Assembly: GCA_013396915.1 (NCBI GenBank)
Contig: VWZL01000810.1
Span: 62,001 to 126,000, forward strand
DNA from: Stercorarius parasiticus
Lineage: Eukaryota; Chordata; Aves; Charadriiformes; Stercorariidae
DNA length: 64,000 bases
Direction of reading: 5' to 3'
Under the pieces are notes generated by a model. The model made no database searches. It saw nothing but the letters and a program-made list of their open reading frames with translations, and had not been told where the DNA came from. The position numbers and the translations under genes are program-made. This document shows, in pieces, positions 22,070 through 35,434 of the stretch. Each line of letters begins with the position of its first letter. Position 1 is the stretch's first letter.

Positions 22070-25000
22070 GCTCTAACTCCACCCTTTCTCCTTGCCTTTC
22101 CTGTTTTCTTGCCCTTGCATGGCGAAAATAGGAGTTTACAGAATCCTGTATATCTGACTTGGTTATTTATAGCTTGGAGCTGTTGAGGTTTATTTTTGAG
22201 TTCAGCTAATGGGTTATTCTTTGTTGGAGCTGTGAAAAGGATAGAAAAAATCTGGAAACGTTAGAAACCAGATGGAAGTGATGAGTAAGGTGTGTGCACA
22301 CTGCTTCTCTGATCTGTTCCTGTAGCCGCCTGAACACCTATAGTCGTGTGTTCATTAACAAATAAATATCAATCTCTAAAGCAGGAGGATTCTCCCAAAG
22401 GGAAATCTGAACTGTGGTTTAGACCACACTAGCTGATGTACAGTTCACACTGCGTTGGTTAGTCATGTAAGTCATCTAATTAGAGAGCACAGGCTTGTGA
22501 CATGGTCTGAAGGCTTTGGCATGGAATTAGGAGGCTGGAGATGCGCTGCTGGCTGCTTGGGCAGGGCTGAGGTAGTCCCGTCGCCTCTCTGCACCCTACC
22601 TCGTGTGCTGTCAGATCCGGCAGTTTTCTGCAGAAGGAGGAAGAAGGTGGGATTGGTTATTCATTATGGAGTTGCCGCATCTCAATATTTGCAAATTCTG
22701 TGCTGGTTTGCACAGAAGGAAGACGAGCTTCTTTATGTACATCTGAAGTAAGTGGGGTCTTCACTTAGATGTTCAGAGCACTACTAGATAACTGATTTGA
22801 GAATTACAGTATCATCTCAAAGACAGGTCAGAGCCTAAAACTTTATCCTTTTGTGTCATCCAGGCATTCTCTCTCTAGGGAATTTGGGGATTGCTGGGCA
22901 GCCCTCAAGCTGTAGAAGCTTGCCAAGCTCCGACAACTGGTGTCTCGGGTGTATTAGTTAAAGCAGTGATTTCGGAGCTGTGCTGCTTTGAAGGGATCTC
23001 TAAACAATAACCAAGAAAAGTGAGTCTAGGTAACAGGCAGCTTAAATTCATCTCGTAGTGATCTATTGCCCTGTGCTTCTCTCCCTGGAAATTTGTTAGT
23101 GCTCTACAAGCCAATTTGTCTGGATTCCACAAGGTTAAGCACCTCTAATTGAGCTGACTGCTCAGCCATGGCCATTATGGAGCAGTCCATCAGCTGTAAA
23201 GATCTGGACAAAATTAAACTAACAGTTGCACTCCTCTGGCAATGTTGAGCTTTGGGGAGATTTTCACCAGGATCAGGAAAGAGACAACTCCAGCACCTTT
23301 TCTGGGGTGGTGCGTAAAGTGCTTAGCTGGCCGCATGGATGTATTCAGACTGAGAGGGTCCGGTGGTGAAATTAGTGTCTGAAGACCAGTTTTTTGTTTT
23401 TTTTTTTTTTGTAATTATATCAAAGAGGAGGGAAGAGGGGAAAAAAGAAAAAAAGAGTGTTCAGGAAAAGCAAAAAAGATTTGAGCATCTCAGGGCATTT
23501 GAAAGAGACCGGCTTCTCTTTTCTGACAGTCTCCTTTTAGCACGTACTGGAGGCATGGGTTTCTGTTATCTGAGCTATCTGAATATTCAAGTCGCTGTGG
23601 ATAATGCAGACTTAAGTGGAAAAACAAAAATGCGAAAACAACAACTTTCCGCCAGCAGATTTCGGTCTGACATCAGTCTCTAGCTGACACTTTGTTTGGA
23701 TACTGAGAAGGGCTCCAAGGGGAGGGAGGAGGGAGCAGGAATTACGAAAGCTCAGAGGAACTGCAGCCTCCTGGATCTTTTAAATACAATCTGACAAAAA
23801 TCTCAATGGGGAGCTCCCCCTACGCAAAATCAGTCCCTACCATCACCTCAGTTCTGCTCCTTCCCTTTCCCATCCCTGCAGATGCTGTGGCTGCGAGGTC
23901 TTTGATGTGCAGATACAGTGACGCATATTTCATTCCCTAATCAGAGCCCGGATGGTTTTGGAATAGGGTGAATATTCAGGGCTCCAGATTGTACACAATG
24001 CGGCAAAAACGCGGGGAGGAGGCAGGGCGAGGGGGGCATGGGTGGGCAGGAGAGTTTGGGCTTGTGTGTGTGAGGGGAAGCAGCAAAACGTCACTGGAGA
24101 ACCCCTCTAGGTTGGTCCCTTGCTGCTCTTGCAGCCCTTTGATTCTCTGGTTGCAATCATTTTCTCCAGGGTTGAGAAGAAAGGACATTTAGTGGTGGTT
24201 TCCCCCATTCCTGCGGCACTGCCAGCCCGAAGCATTCACAAGTCCTGAGCCAGTCCTCACCACCTACCCCCAAATTATAACACCGATGGGGAAAAACTGC
24301 ATCTTTGTTTTGAATAGAAATAAAAGGCACATGTTAGGTTTGGGTTTTTTCTTTAAACTGGCCTTTGAGCTGGAGCTTGTGTGTTGCGTTTGGCTCACGT
24401 GGCTCAGTCCCACGTTCCTCTGCCTCTGGTTTTGCTCACATTGGGCACACGCAGACTGTTGGCACTTGATACGAAGGAGTTAAAAACTAGCATTTGATGA
24501 ATCTATAACTTGCAGTTGGTCTATGACATGAGCCAGGCTTCAAAACCATCATACCTTGAGATCCACGTGCAGGGGTCTGAGTGCTGGCAGAATTCTGCTG
24601 GGAACACCCGGTGCTAATAAAAGGCTTGAGCAACCAAACCGGGATCTGGGTTTTGAAGCAAAGAGTTACGAAGGATCTGTGGTTTTGCTTGAGGCCCATT
24701 TATATCTATTATACGGATTAGTCAGAGAAAAGTGTCAGGGCTGGTGGCAATACAAGACAAGGTGCTGTATTCATCGCAGGAATAATCCTATTGCCTTCCT
24801 TTGACTTCTATCTGCAATGATTTTTTTTTTTTTTGACCCTGAGGACTGCAACAGAAGTGCTTATTTTGGCGTTCCGTGATGTGATATCTTGCAGTGGAAA
24901 GGGTGCTCATTGTTTTCTTGCAAATCTGGCTGTAAAGACGTCAGATTTTTTGACCCTTAGCACTGCTTTTTTTTTCTGAGCTTCTTGCTTCCACAGGACT

Positions 25001-28000
25001 GTCAGGGCATGGGCTGTGCGAGTGCTCCTTGCCCAGATCGCGAGATCGTGTGGCTGAGCTCCGACAGGTTCCAGTGGCACGGGAAAAGGGATCTTCCTTC
25101 ACTGCTCAGTGCCCTCTCTGTGAACAACTGATGGCTCATCTGTCTCACTGGCTGAGCAACATAGAGTTGGGTTTATGTTACGCTGGTGGCTAATGTTAAT
25201 TTATAACCTCTCTTCTCTGTTCTGGCGGTGTGCTTTAACTTCTGATTTGGAAATTAAGCTAATAGCACCTCAGGTAATTTAAAGAATCTGTATGTGAGTG
25301 TATGCCTGATGGGAAGATACAGCAGGTAGTTTCCCACACAGAGAAGGTTAAAGGCCTTTGTGAAAGCTGGAAATTTCCTTTGCTTTCAAAACAGGCTTTA
25401 ATCCAAAAATAGCAGCGAGCTGGTAGCTTGGCTTCTCCTTGTTTATTAGCAGCAGATGCTGCTAATAGATGCGGAGGGTTGTCTGGAGGAGCGATGTGCA
25501 CACAGGGCACCAAGGTACCTTGCTGGTTGCTGATCCAAACCAGACACTCATCACAGGATTAGACCCTCACATTCCTTGTGGGATTCCCAGGCCTGCTCCC
25601 ATTGCAGGGAAAATACAGCAGGGACAAGACATTATTTGCTCTCAGCTGTCCAAATTGGCAAAGAAAAAATACAACTCAAGAAGCTGTTTTATTCTGCAAT
25701 AGCTGTTAGCTTTTATACCTGTGCAGGCAGACGTTCCTTGTCTGCACGTGATGATTATGCAGAAATTGGGGCAGGAGCTGGCTTTTGAGTTTCGGGGCTC
25801 ATCTGGGAAAATCTGCGTCCTTCCATTGCAGAACTGCGCAGTTTGCAGGAATACAAAAATGAGTGAAACCGGGCTTCTGTTCATGGAACAAATTTGTCTC
25901 TCCTCAGCTGTCAGGACTGCCATAGCCTCTCTGCTGTTCTTACGGCTGATGTCAGGACTGCATCACATAGCTGATGTTTTGGTTACGGTAAATAAATTAA
26001 TGGTGAAGTACTGGAAGCTGCTTCTGTGGTTGTTGGTATCTTTTTGGGAGGGTGGTATCTGTGTTCTGCTCTGGGGTGGTGCCTGCCTTTATTGCTTTTG
26101 GGGCAATGAGGGGACACAGCATTGAGATCTCCTGTTGAGTGCCTTCAGAAATTCTATGCCATGGAGTAGGTCCACCTTGTTCACAGTATTGTAGACCTCC
26201 ATCTCATGGTACCCTGTGTGAACTGGAAGGGTGTTACTTGATGGGAGTCAAAGATGACTCTGCGGGACATTGCTGGGAAAATCATGCTCTAGGTATGTTG
26301 GAGCCCAGGACACGGGTGGTCTGCTCCTGTTCCTGGGAGGTGTCAGTACTTTACCTTCTCTTGGGCTCAAAGCAAGAGACACCATTGAAGAGGCTACAGG
26401 ATATAACGTGGTTCCCACACATCTTCATTGTAGCCCTGTTGCTGGTTGGATGTTCTTTGCTTAATGATTGTCCAGCCAGAACACGTGTTTCCATAAACAG
26501 CAATTCTTCACGCTCTCTCATGTGGTTCCTGGAAAACTTTTTTTGTGGCCAGTGGTCTTTTATTTTCCGTTTCCTTCGCCTCCCTATTTTTTTAGCTTAC
26601 AAAACAAGACAAAAGACCCTACTAAATTCCTGTAATTACAGTCATCCAACAGGCACATTCACGATAGGCTTAATAAGGCAGCAGCATGTCAAGCCTTTGT
26701 TTCTGAGAAGGGGGAAAAAAAGTCCTTTAATACTTCAGTACAGTTTATGACTGTTTCTGTGTGTAATTTGCAAGCCATTAAAGCCAGGCCTGGTGGTGGC
26801 CCAAAAAGGCAGAATGCAGTCATGAAAATAGAAATAAATTATGCAGTTCCCCACTGTTATCCAACTCATTGAAAGTGAAACATCCAGGAGGAATTTTAAC
26901 TCGTGGCTTTTGACTCAAACTTAGTTGTAGCAGGGATTTTGCAAGGCAGGAGTTAACCCACTTCATTGCCATTTGTTGCAGAGTAGCGTCTTTCTCTGTC
27001 CTGGCCAGGGTGAACAAAGAGTGAACATTGAACCATCGGGTGATTTTATCATTTAAAAAGTTTTATTTGAAAGAGACTGGGAATATTGATGCACAGAACG
27101 GGTAGCATTCATTTGATGCCGGGATGTCTTGTTCAGTACTGTGTGGTGGGATCAGAAATGAGGAAAAGGGGATGGCAGGAGCCCGAGTGTGTGATAAACA
27201 CACGCTGGTTGTACAGAGACCACGCTGGAGCTCAGGGTCCCGCTCCAGCTGTGCATGGGCTGCTGTGATTTGGGTCAAACCCACCTTTGTCTCTCTGGGT
27301 AGCATCTCCACAGCAGAGAATCTGCAAAATATGTGTTCAGTTCTCTAAAGTCTCTTCGGTTTTACAGTGAGGGCTTTCATGGGAATCCAGAGAGTTTCAT
27401 GTTATTGTTCACCGCCTGGGCGCGCAGTGATGTATGGTCTTTAATAAAGCAGAGAGGAAGAGCCGCTTGAGCTGGCTGGAGGTTCTTCCTTCCTTATCCA
27501 CTGACGTATCTTTGCAGAAGGCCCAAACCTACCAGCGTGATCAATTTTAGCTGATGTGCGTTTAATCCTGTCCCCCTTTGACGGTGGGTGTCGCAGAACT
27601 GACCCAAGGGTTTTATGCAGGTCTTCCATCAAGTGACAACAAAAGGCAGAGGCTGTTGGGAATAACAACAGACAGACTGGAGGAATAAAACCTCTCATGC
27701 AGCTGCTGCAGACAGTCTATTTTATCACCTTTGTTCTCTTTTTAGCCACCTAACTATTCCTGGAAGAGCTAATATTAGCTCTCCCCATCTATTTCTTAGA
27801 AGCTGGGAAAACAAAAATCCGATTGAATGTCCCTGTTTCCAGGTGAACTGACGACTGGTCTGTGCAGTTGGCTCTGAAAACCCCCATGAGCTCTTGCATC
27901 ACCAGCTCTTGGTGTGAGGAAGCATTGAAATAGGTGGTTATGGAAGCGGCAGCATGAGAGGGATTAAAAATATTCAGCAATGTATTTAATCTTAGCTACA

Positions 28001-29898
28001 GACTGGGAGTTACTTTCCATGCCTTTCCTGGGCGTGATACAGATAGTCATGGAACGCGCTTGCTTCGTTTTGCTGTAAAAAAGCAGGGCCTGAGATGGCT
28101 TCAGTAGAGGCTCAGTTCTAAAAGTCAGAATTTTGGCAGGATACTTACCCAGGATTTGACGGAGTGTGTTGTCCTAACACTTCGCATCCCATTGTATTCA
28201 GGATGCTTAAGGCTAGATTAGAGACGGGGAAGCGAGTGTAAAAATGGATTGCAGAGGTTCATGTTTATTCCCTGAGAGACATCCATAGCAATGTTGCTCC
28301 GATTACAGGGAAAGGATGATCCTTCGTGCCGCCACTCTGCAGCTCCACCTGGGACCCGGCAGACGAGTGCGCTCCTCCTGCATTTTAACATCACCAGTTA
28401 AAAAAAGCCTTTAGCTGGTGATTTTGTCAGTGAGACACAAGTCAAAATCAGCTCTGCTTTGTTCTCCCAAAGCTGTGACGTTGCTGGGGAATGAGAGGAG
28501 CGAGCGGTGCTTTGTCTCTGCCTTTCTCTGGCCATTGGAGAGGTGGAGAAAGACATGGCCACCTCTGTGAAAGGAGGGACGGGTTGTCCTTGGGTGAAGA
28601 GAAGGAAAGCAAGGCATGGTGTCGGACTTACTTTCCCCAGAGCTGATGGGAAGTGACTGGGGCTGCCCTTGGTTGCAGAGGGACTGGTGGGACCAGGGCT
28701 GAAAGGGAGATGGGCTGGGCATGTCTGTCCACCTGGGCTGGCTGTGTGGTCCACCAGGACGCTGCTTTGCTGGCAACGGTGCTGGAATGTTTAGGTAACG
28801 GCTGCCTGTTTGCGGAGAGGCATCAACCCCAAAGCGTCGGTGAAGGCCAGGTCAGGCGTGGAAGAGCCACGTCTGCCTCATCACGGCCTTGAGACACCAG
28901 GAAGAAGGGCTTGGTCTCTCCCAGGAGTGTGTAAGCTCAGGGGAAGATGCTTTGCTTCATGAATAAAACATGAGTGGCAGTCAGGACGAGAGTTTTTAAT
29001 TAAAAAGCTCGCTGATAGCAGCCATCTTGAAAAACAACGTGTGTGGCACCACTTGGCGAGCTGTTGGCATTGATGCCGGCTGAGGCACTGAGAGAAATTC
29101 TCAAAGATGCTGTAAAAGCAGCTAAATAATTAAAACTAATAAGACAAAAAAAATCCTGACAACTTCAATGTTTAAAAATTAAACATTTTGATGAAATATT
29201 AAATGCTAATTATTTCCTTGCACTTGTTGTGCTGGCATCAGTTCTCTTGGTGTTAGCAATATATCTTCACTTATCAGTAACTGAAGTCTATTGTCAGCAT
29301 TAGTATTACATTTACTACACAGGCCACAACCCCAAAAGTTCTAAAGCGTGTATTTGATTTAAAGTGTTGAATACTTTGAAGTCTGCTTTACTGGATTGGC
29401 CGTGATGCCGTGAATACCAAAACCATCCAGCTAAATGCCACAAAATCTGTGGCCATTTAAAAGAGCCCCTGCTCTCGCTCCGAGGATCTGGCAGGCCAAT
29501 TTCAATAGCGAACACACTGAGATGGACTTAATCAATACACCAGAGACTAAATGAAAAGCAAAACGAGAGGGCAAAAGTATGTTTGGAAAGCGTTTTATGG
29601 CTTTCATGTTTTGTGCATCAATTTAACTTTTAGTCAGTGTGGTTGAATTAATTCTTTTGATATTAAAAAAAAAAAAAACAGTAATTGAACTTAGCTCAGG
29701 GTGGGCAGATGAAAGACATGACTGGCAGAGGAAAATGCCCACACATGTTCCTTTGTTTACCTGCTTTCTTTTCTTTGTAAGAATGTATCAGTGCCTTGAT
29801 TTTTAGGAAGATGGCTGCTAATATTATGCATGAACGAAGTGTCATGTCAGTACAATACACCCCCAAGGGCCTGATGCAGTAAGCCCTTCTTCTCTTGG
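22070..29898. other. Non-coding sequence, no gene recognised
   Basis: No exon, RNA gene or transposon is recognised. Poly-T tracts occur near 23394-23410 and 24821-24834. A 9-bp perfect palindrome in an AT-rich patch (29167-29187) is listed separately. Confidence 0.55.
29167..29187. repeat. Perfect 9-bp inverted repeat (AT-rich)
   Basis: AATGTTTAA at 29167-29175 is followed by AAA and then TTAAACATT at 29179-29187, an exact inverted repeat. The surroundings (about 29110-29220) are unusually AT-rich with several TAAT/ATTA cores of the kind homeodomain proteins bind. It could be a regulatory site or a chance palindrome in AT-rich DNA. Confidence 0.45.
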
Positions 29899-29899
29899 T

Positions 29900-29911
29900 C
29901 CCCCCCCCCCC
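29900..29911. repeat. Poly-C run beside the assembly gap
   Basis: Twelve consecutive C residues lie 28 bases before the N gap. Such runs often cause sequencing failure, which probably explains the gap. Confidence 0.9.
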
Positions 29912-29939
29912 AAAAATAATGCAGTATTTTCTACACTTG

Positions 29940-29964
29940 NNNNNNNNNNNNNNNNNNNNNNNNN
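29940..29964. other. Assembly gap of 25 N
   Basis: There are 25 unknown bases. The 31 bases on either side (29909-29939 and 29965-29995) are imperfect copies of each other, 25 of 31 identical by hand alignment. The gap may therefore be zero-length or negative, joining two noisy versions of one sequence. Confidence 0.95.
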
Positions 29965-29995
29965 CCCACAAATAATGATGTATTTTACACATTTG

Positions 29996-32900
29996 TAATC
30001 ATCTTGGGGGGGCTGTGTGCACACATCTGAGAATCCTTCTTCACCTCTTACTGCACATACTGTGAGGTAGTGCTTTGAAGTGAAGGTATTTTCTTTGCAA
30101 TGTGGGACTCTCGTGGAAGAGGTGGCCGAGCCTTGTGCTCAGCAGGAACCTGGTGGCCAGCCTTTGCCGTCCTCCTCATGTCAGACCACAGCCTGCTGCT
30201 GCTTCAAACTTGCATAGGTTTTCATCGTCTTGACATGGCATTCCAGGCTGAGCTTGGCCTGCGCTTGGCTTTGTGGAATAGAAGGACACTGTGCCTGTAT
30301 TTAAATGAAATTAGTTCAATAAAAAGTGGAGGCTGGTTTTAAAAGTTAAAGCCTTTCTTTTCAGAAATACTGTCCTTTACTGTGCGAGTGAAACAGGCAA
30401 ACCACGGCCAGCTTCCCCCAGTGCCCTTTTGCTGCCAGTGCCCTGTGCCAGGTGCTTACGGGGAGGTGGATGTGGGATGAAATGCTTTTCACGTTGGCTT
30501 ACATCCTCATACAGAAGAGCTGAAGGTTGATGTAGAAGAAGTGTGAGAGTTCATATCCCTTCTCTGGCTCCTGACCTTGCTGCCGGCGCTCTGGAGGTCT
30601 GAGTGGTTGGAGCACCTCTTTGTTCATCTGCCTGAGGTTTCTTAGGGAACCCAACGGAGAACCACTACTTTGAATCCCTGTGTGAGGACAGCCCAACTGG
30701 TGCCCAGTGGCAGTTGGCATCGCTCATGGCATAGAGGCTGCGTTCAGATTCGCGTGGTGTTAGCTTTTTAGGGAGGATGCTTCAGAGAATTGTGGGGGGG
30801 AACATTTTGCATGGTCAGGCCTTCCCAGAGCACTTCTTATTTTAGATGTGACACGAAGGAACTATTAAATATATTTCAATTATTGTTTGAACTGGAGAAA
30901 TTTTTGCATTTGGGGTATTTGTCCTGCTGTTTCATCATCTCAAAGACATTCAGGCAGCTAACTTTTTTTTTTTCCTTCTCTCCCTCCCACCATGTCACTT
31001 AATGAGTCTTAAAAATGTTCTGGTGTGCAGCTTCAAATGGGATTTCCAAAGCAGGCAGGAGATGTGTGTGAAAGCACATCTGGGAATAAGAGCAAGAGCC
31101 TTGTTGAAGGAAAAGTATTTGTTGATTTGTTAGAATGTGCCTTGTTAAAGGGAACAGTATCTCTCCTCTCTGAAAGAGCAGCTTGAGAAGGCAGATAAGA
31201 GTGGAGAAGTAGTGAGATCCCAGGGATGGTTTGGGATTCCCAAAGCTTGGCTCAGAGTCTGGAAGTGATACTGTGGGACATGTTTTCAGACTGAAAGCGC
31301 TTCTATAGCATTGAAGCTTGACACTAAATCTTCAGCTTTTGCTGAATGGCTTTGGAGAGTGTGGCCCCCTTGCAAGGGGTCTAGACAAGGAGCCGAAAGT
31401 CAGGTCTTCCCACTACAGGCTGTAAAGAAAAGGAAGCAGCAGCTTCCAGCTTGGTGTCACGCGATTGCAGCAGGTGGGGAATAGGGTGTGTTGATCACCA
31501 CACTGCTAAAGAAAAATGTGCTTCTGAAAGGGTAAAGAAATGGTGATTTATTCTTGGAAACGGTAAGTGGGGGTGGCACGTGTGGGACAGATGGCTCAGG
31601 GGGCTTGTGCTGAGAAACAGGTTCATCCTAAATTACTGTCTGTCCTGCCCAACTTGCTGGCGAGGAGGGAAAGCCGACAGGGAACTGTGCCTTTTTGGCA
31701 GCTCCTCTGCTACGGGGAGTGTTAGTGGCTGCAATTGCCCAGGTACCAATGTCTGCGCACAGATGGTAACTGAAAGTGCTTTGAGGGCACAGACTTGTCC
31801 ATCTTGGTGTCCAGGGGCACTGCACATGGTGTCCTCCTGTCAGCGAGGAGCTGGTTTGCTCTCGGGAGAAGCTGGATGAGGTTCTCCCTGGGGGTGGAAG
31901 ATGGCCTTGTTACGGCAGTGTCATGGGAGGATGAGGAACGGACCAGTGCCTTCCTCTTTTTGGGGTGGTGGTCTCTTGAAGTCATGTTTAATGAATGGTG
32001 CGGCGAGGCTTTTGTTGCTAGTGCTTATCCAATACCTGTTTTGGAGTCTTGGGGGTTATTAAACTAGCATCTATACCCAACTCTAAATTCACTAATAACT
32101 TTTAAAAGCAGAAACAATTATCAGACTCAGTGGGAGAAGAGCTTTCAGGGCGAAGCAATTTAATGTGCTGAAAGACTGTGTATGCAACATAATCAATGTA
32201 GTGTAGTGTATGAACATACCAGAAGTAGTTTTCCAGCAAGCTTCGTGTACGCTGATTTTTCAGGGTTCAGTAGTCTTCCTAAACTCAAGAAAGCACTAAT
32301 CTCCTTGAGGGAAGAAATAAAGCAAGTGGACAGAAAAAAAAGAAGTAATTTCATCAAGGATAAATTGCCCTGTTGTTCTTAGCAACATGCTCACGAACGG
32401 CTCAAGTCACAGATCATTAGCTGTTTTTTATGGAGCTTTTGCAGTGTACCTTGGCTTCCCCGGGCCGGTCAGACCCGCAATCCTCCTGTGATCACCAAGG
32501 ATAACCCCTTGTCAATGAGCTCTGTAGATATTTGAAGGTACTACTAAAACCTGTGTGCTTGATAGGGAAAGCTTGCAGGAGGAGCTGCTTCCCGGTGAGC
32601 AAACTGCAGGGCTGCCGAAGCTTGCTGCACTTCTGTTGTTTCTCAGCATGGCGTGCTCCCATCCTCATGCTTGGGGAAAGGGTTTGAAATTAAGGGTGTT
32701 TGCAGCGAGTAGGAGCTCCCTGGTGGCAGCACCGTGGGGCACTGCCTTGTCCCTGGCAGGGCAGTAGACGGGAATGGACCAGGATTGCTCATCGCATCCA
32801 GGATGGTCGAGAAGGGCCTAGTTTCCAGTTTCCCTTGCACTCCTGTGGTGCACCTGGGCTTGGTCGAGTTACGTGAGACCTCCAAGAGAAATGGGACCAG

Positions 32901-35170
32901 CATGAAGCTACCGCATGCTAACTGCAGCGCTGGGTGAGATTGCCAGGGATTGCTGAGTCCTGCTCATGTGTATTCCCCTGGGGAACGTCCCTGCTGGCAC
33001 CACTGCCCATCCCGTATCGTTAAACCAAGAGCCACTGAATGAACACCACAGCAATATAACATTCTGGGGTTTTGCAGGAAATCCAAATGTAAGACTCCTA
33101 TTGGAGCCAGTAGGACTGCAATGTCCAGTACGACATTTCCCCATTTTCTCCGGTTCATTCATCACGACTAATGGAGCAGTGATAGACCAATGTGCACCCC
33201 GGCTTACGCTGAACAGTTTCATTAAGGGCTGCTTGAGTATTTTCCCATGAGATTGTGGGTTTTGATCAGAAAACTAGATTTACAATCAATTTTTGTGTTT
33301 GTTCTGCTGCCTGGAAGTTTTTCCCTTCTTTTTAGGGTGAAGGCTCGAATAAGAAAAATCAGAAAGTTTTAAGGCCCTGAACAGTAAATGAAGTCTCTCT
33401 GTCGACACACTTAGCTTTTAGGTCTTAGCTGAAACTGGAAATTTTCTTCAGAAAGCTTGTTTAAAAAGAAAAAAAAAAGCCATAAATCCTCTGCAACCTA
33501 AGCCTGTTTTAATATCTGTGAGCGTTTTGTGCAGAAGCCACAATTTTCTGATCAGCTCCATGATGGCCATGGTACGACGTGCATTTGAGTGGTCTTTACT
33601 TTGGGGCTTAATCTATTGTAGGGTATTTCTGTGGGCTGTCAAATAATGGCTGCCTTCAACAACTAGCTCCGTTTCACTGAAAGAGAAAGTGAATATTGTC
33701 TGTAATTCCTGGAAATGAATGTAGAATGATTTGAGGTCTTACAAGATTCGGCATTAAGGTTATTGCAAAAAAAGTAAGTACTTAAGAGGCACTAGAGCTC
33801 AGCCCTATTGCTTGGTCTGTTTTGCGTAGGCTCGAAGTCAATAGGAGCAGAGAACGCCTGGGGTATCGCAGGAGTTGGCCCCATCTGTGATGGGGGAGCA
33901 GAGCTGTTATTAAATGTTAAAAATATAATTGAAATACAAGAAAAATGGGGGCAGGAGGGAAGAAAAGAAAAAGAAAAAACTCAGGTAGGGGGAGAGATCA
34001 TAGTGAGCCATTTTCCCTTTTCACGCAGTTTTCCGAGCCACCAGGGCCAAAATGACATTAGGAGGTTTATGTATCATCAGAAAATAGAGCCTGAGCATCA
34101 TGTGAGAAATGAAAGAGTGCGAGCTATGAACGGAACAACAACCGACAGCCCAGAAAGATGGAGCAGACATACTGTGGTGCCTAAATATGTCAAATCCAGC
34201 CTTGCTGTTCTGAGCGTGATGCATACAGGGCAAGAAGTTCTTATTCCATTTTTTGTTCGTGTTTTTTTGTGTGGAGTTAATTGATTTTTTTTGAAAGAGG
34301 TTTCCCATTGTTTTTCTTTTAAAACCTTAAAGTCAGAGGGCAAAGTCTAGATTACTGCTGGGGACTTTGGAGAAAAGATAAGGCTCCTGATGAATAATCA
34401 CTCGATGCTGGGTCCCTCCTGCAAACGGGGCCTTCCTGTTGCTGAAGTACTCAGCAAAATGGTTTTCTGGTTTCCAGCTGGCACTGTAGGTATCAAAGCA
34501 AATCATTTAACAAAACTGTTCTCTAACGAGCAGCAATTCTAGGAATCTTTGCCAAAATCCAGTTTTTCTTCGGTTTCCAGTAAAGTTTTGCGAGCTCAAG
34601 AAACTCAGGAAATGTTTTGGAGGAAATGTAAGCCAATAGACCTGAGCATCAGTTAGAAATGCCAGTGTAACCAGAACATGGCTAGAGAACTGTCTGCTTT
34701 ATTTTGAGTTGGAAAAGTTAACTCACTCTTTCCTCTTTGGGTTAAGCAAAATTTATCTCCTTGTAGGAGATAACTGTTTTGTTTCCAGTCTAGGACAAAC
34801 TTGTGTCACTTGGTCGTGAGAAATGCGATATGAAGGATGTTACGACAGCATTCTGCCCTTGCTGGTCCTGGTTGGGACAAATGTGTTGTCGTTTTCAGAG
34901 AGAACAGGAGGGAAATCAAAGTTATTCAGTATATTTCATCCAAGAAAGGATCAAACATCTCTTGTGCCCCACGTGTGCACATAGGGCTCTCGTGGCATAT
35001 CAATATCTCTGTTAAATTCCCCACCTTTTGTAATATTCTCTCCAGCATGTGTAGTGACTGGACGTGGGGAAGAGGCTGATTGTTTTACCACCAAGGAAAA
35101 ATTAGCAACCAATAACTAGCAATTTATCTAATCCTGTAATGACTTCAAGCAATATGCATGTTATCTCTAT
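29996..35170. other. Non-coding sequence, no gene recognised
   Basis: No coding exon, RNA gene or transposon is recognised. Poly-T occurs near 30963-30973 and an A-run near 33469-33478. The open frames are short, overlapping and without family resemblance. Confidence 0.55.
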
Positions 35171-35177
35171 GTAAAGA

Positions 35178-35201
35178 GTGTGTGTGTGTGTATATATATA
35201 T
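35178..35201. repeat. Compound microsatellite (GT)n(AT)n
   Basis: About seven GT units run directly into about five TA units. It is a simple sequence repeat, likely polymorphic. Confidence 0.9.
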
Positions 35202-35289
35202 TTAGGTAAAACTAGGTCACAGCTCCAGACTTTGGGTAAATAGATAACACTACCCCCAGTGACACAAGGTTTTGCCATCCTTGGGAGAA

Positions 35290-35432
35290 TACATTCGCTG
35301 AGACGGCAGCGTGTGCTCGAACCAGCTTTAAACCACGGTGGTCGGTGCTTCCGAGCGCTTCCCGCATGAAAATCCACCTCTGGGGGCGGGCAGCGAAGAA
35401 CTCCTCGCTGATGCCTCTCCGCTTCCCATTTG
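35290..35432 (+). other. Small CpG cluster with exon-like structure
   Basis: About a dozen CpG dinucleotides fall within roughly 140 bp, in a region that is otherwise CpG-poor. An open frame from the ATG at 35366 runs 22 codons to a good splice donor, TTTG|GTGAGT, with the GT at 35433-35434. There is no TATA box and no clear upstream acceptor. The ATG context is weak (C at -3). It could be a small first exon or a chance cluster; no protein is recognised. Confidence 0.15.
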
Positions 35433-35434
35433 GT

